From an uncultured Burkholderiaceae bacterium (GTDB lineage: Bacteria; Pseudomonadota; Gammaproteobacteria; Burkholderiales; Burkholderiaceae), in the NCBI GenBank assembly GCA_937871985.1, contig CALMPB010000261.1, positions 1-7,180 of the forward strand: a stretch of DNA of 7,180 bases. The letters run 5' to 3'. A program made the translations under genes and the position numbers. Numbering within the stretch: the stretch's first letter is position 1; each line of letters opens with the position of its first letter. Below are positions 5,995 through 7,180 of the stretch, piece after piece. The notes beneath the pieces are model-generated. The model saw only the letters and a program-made list of their open reading frames with translations, was not told the origin of the DNA and did no database searches.

Positions 5995-6492
5995 TCAATC
6001 TTCGACAATCCCACCCAGATCGGGATCGAGATACCAGGATGGCCCTTCCTGAAAATCCGCCGATGCACTTACCAGAAGGCCATCAGGCGCGGCCGACACG
6101 TAGGGGTTCACGAGCGGCGCTGGGAGGTTTTTGGCACGTTGCATGTCCGCGGAAGTAACAGCGCGCGCGGCCAGAATCTCGAGCAGCCAGTCGAAGACTT
6201 CCAACATCTGGACGATCCCACGGCCAGCCAGTGCGTAATACAGGCAGCGCTGGTAGTCGTCACATTCCGTCGACAGGACGCCTGCGAGCCGCTTTTTCGC
6301 TCCTGGCTCCCCTTGAAACACTTCGCTGATCGCCTCGCGAAGCTCTCTCACCGAGTAGTATGCATCGAGGGGATCGACGCCGATCGAGGCATTTGCCACC
6401 ATGCGCTTGGTTGGAATGTTCCGCTCATTCAGGGCTTCATCACGAAGCTGAATGTCGAGATCGAACCGGCCGACTGGAAACTGCTTATCCAT
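5995..6492 (-). CDS. Hypothetical protein (165 aa), convergent with the preceding cluster
   Basis: On the minus strand the ATG at 6492-6490 is preferred because AGAAGGAG (6507-6500) lies 7 nt upstream; the frame extends to 6657 but would then overlap the divergent gene. The protein starts MDKQFPVGRFDLDIQLRDEA, then has a helix-rich middle: DAYYSVRELREAISEVFQGE (43-62), KRLAGVLSTECDDYQRCLYYALAGRG (67-92) and MLEVFDWLLEILAARAV (96-112). The C-terminus is acidic and Pro/Gly-rich, ending DPDLGGIVED. There is no signal peptide or transmembrane segment. No family is recognised. Its stop is 4 bp from the stop of the opposite-strand gene, so the two transcripts must overlap at their 3' ends unless each terminates inside a gene. 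It shares a 64-bp divergent region with the gene at 6557. Confidence 0.78.
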   Translation of the reverse strand: MDKQFPVGRFDLDIQLRDEALNERNIPTKRMVANASIGVDPLDAYYSVRELREAISEVFQGEPGAKKRLAGVLSTECDDYQRCLYYALAGRGIVQMLEVFDWLLEILAARAVTSADMQRAKNLPAPLVNPYVSAAPDGLLVSASADFQEGPSWYLDPDLGGIVED

Positions 6493-6556
6493 GCTCAGAC
6501 TCCTTCTGACAGAACGTAACGTGAACAAAAGACCTTTGCAAGGAACCTTTTGAACG
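6493..6556. promoter_or_regulatory. Divergent intergenic region with inverted-repeat candidate operator
   Basis: This 64-bp gap separates two start codons on opposite strands and must hold the control signals of both genes unless promoters lie inside coding sequence. It is less GC-rich than its surroundings. It contains an imperfect inverted repeat, GAACAAAAG (6523-6531) and CTTTTGAAC (6547-6555), symmetric at 7 of 9 positions per arm, which spans the rightward ribosome binding site and ends 1 nt before the rightward ATG. ACGTAACGT (6514-6522) adjoins the left arm. On the minus strand a weak promoter-like pair, TTGCAA and TACGTT with 17-nt spacing (about 6517-6545), is visible. Operator and promoter calls are inference. 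Confidence 0.4.
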
Positions 6557-7180
6557 ATGTGGCTTGTACCGCGCGACACGAACGGCATTGGATCACGGCG
6601 TGAAATTCCCGTGACGCTGAGGGACGCTCTGGCCCGGTGGTATACCGGAGCAGGCACCGAGGCCGATCATCGGGCATCGGTATCGCTGGTCACTACGGCG
6701 CGCGAAAACTACCAATGGATTGCCTGCGATTGCCTGGGAGATACCAAGCCGCCGCCGCTCACAAGTCCGGCATACCTTTCCGAGGCGGAGACATATTACT
6801 TACGCCGCTTAACAAGCAGGCCACGGCACGTTAGGCGCTGCCCATTCTATCTCCCCCAGGCGCCTGATCGCATCCGGGAGCGCGCCGGCGACAGCTTGTT
6901 CGAGATCGAGTTCCCGAAAGGCTTATTCAATGCCCACAAGAAGGCGCCAGAAAAGCTGGCCCAGCAGCCGGACGACCAGGAACCGGATGACCGCTCGCGG
7001 GGCGTGACGATTCCACGGCTTGGGCGGTTGATGTGGATGCTCTTGGAAGCGGCCCACACGAACGTGCTTTCGTCTCCGCCGCTCCAAGGGTCTCTACCCC
7101 ATGGAATCCGTGATGAGTTTGAGCGGATCCGCCACGCAGCTAAGCGGTTCAGTATGGCCCCCGGCGTGCCGTTGTCAGAC
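6557..7180 (+). CDS. Conserved hypothetical protein with CxC...HxxxC putative metal site, N-terminal 208 aa (3' end outside window)
   Basis: The frame opens at ATG 6557, just after an in-frame TGA at 6551-6553, and has no stop through base 7180. AAGGAA (6540-6545) lies 11 nt upstream, a slightly long but usable spacing. The first 30 residues contain REIPVTLRDALARWY. Next comes a strand entering IACDC (55-59), then PPPLTSPAYLSEAETYYLRRL (66-85) and HVRRCPFY (91-98). Cys57, Cys59, His91 and Cys95 form a possible zinc site, an arrangement that resembles the N-terminal part of DUF1173 proteins of conjugative elements; the resemblance is from memory and tentative. Residues 118-150 are a charged linker (PDDQEPDDRSRG), followed by RLGRLMWMLLEAAHTNVL (155-171), a probable core helix. 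No function is known. The complete protein is probably several hundred residues. Confidence 0.78.
   Translation, partial: MWLVPRDTNGIGSRREIPVTLRDALARWYTGAGTEADHRASVSLVTTARENYQWIACDCLGDTKPPPLTSPAYLSEAETYYLRRLTSRPRHVRRCPFYLPQAPDRIRERAGDSLFEIEFPKGLFNAHKKAPEKLAQQPDDQEPDDRSRGVTIPRLGRLMWMLLEAAHTNVLSSPPLQGSLPHGIRDEFERIRHAAKRFSMAPGVPLSD

Noticed and set aside
5644..6519. 291-codon plus-strand frame
   Set aside because: It overlaps the end of the 205-aa gene, the 69-aa gene and the whole minus-strand 165-aa gene; its Ser/Thr/Trp/Cys-rich composition and lack of a ribosome binding site mark it as a shadow frame.

Overview
The window looks like accessory DNA of a plasmid or integrative conjugative element from a GC-rich alphaproteobacterium, most likely a sphingomonad (Sphingobium/Novosphingobium type). 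The evidence is the codon bias, the close gene packing, and a set of genes (strawberry-notch helicase, large ParB-like protein, ArdC-like protein, several conserved hypotheticals) that I associate with such plasmids. The host assignment is inference. No rRNA, tRNA, CRISPR array, transposase or chromosomal housekeeping gene is visible.

Layout, left to right. (1) 1-1182, +: the C-terminal 393 residues of a large strawberry-notch-type helicase; its start lies outside the window. (2) 1183-1247: a purine-rich leader with a near-ideal G-quadruplex motif and a hairpin. (3) 1248-3395, +: a 715-residue ParB-like protein with an N-terminal ParB/HTH module, a coiled coil, an unrecognised C-terminal half and a very acidic tail. 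(4) 3424-3457: a strong intrinsic terminator directly upstream of (5) 3476-4408, +: an ArdC-type antirestriction protein (ssDNA-binding domain plus zinc metallopeptidase). (6) 4409-4503: a second leader carrying the same 15-nt G-rich word as the first. (7) 4504-5148, 5160-5777 and 5781-5990, +: three closely spaced genes of unknown function (214, 205 and 69 aa). (8) 5995-6492, -: a 165-aa hypothetical gene convergent with the previous one, with only 4 bp between stop codons. (9) 6493-6556: a short divergent regulatory region. (10) 6557-7180, +: the first 208 codons of a gene that runs off the window and has a CxC...HxxxC putative metal site.

Together, a helicase (usually fused to a DNA methyltransferase in this family), a ParB-like protein and an ArdC-like protein are the same domain types found fused in the 'polyvalent proteins' of phages and conjugative elements, which are thought to protect incoming DNA. 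Here they are separate neighbouring genes. The three small genes downstream of ardC are therefore candidates for uncharacterised parts of a DNA-entry or counter-defence cassette. That functional reading is inference; the gene structure is seen directly in the sequence.
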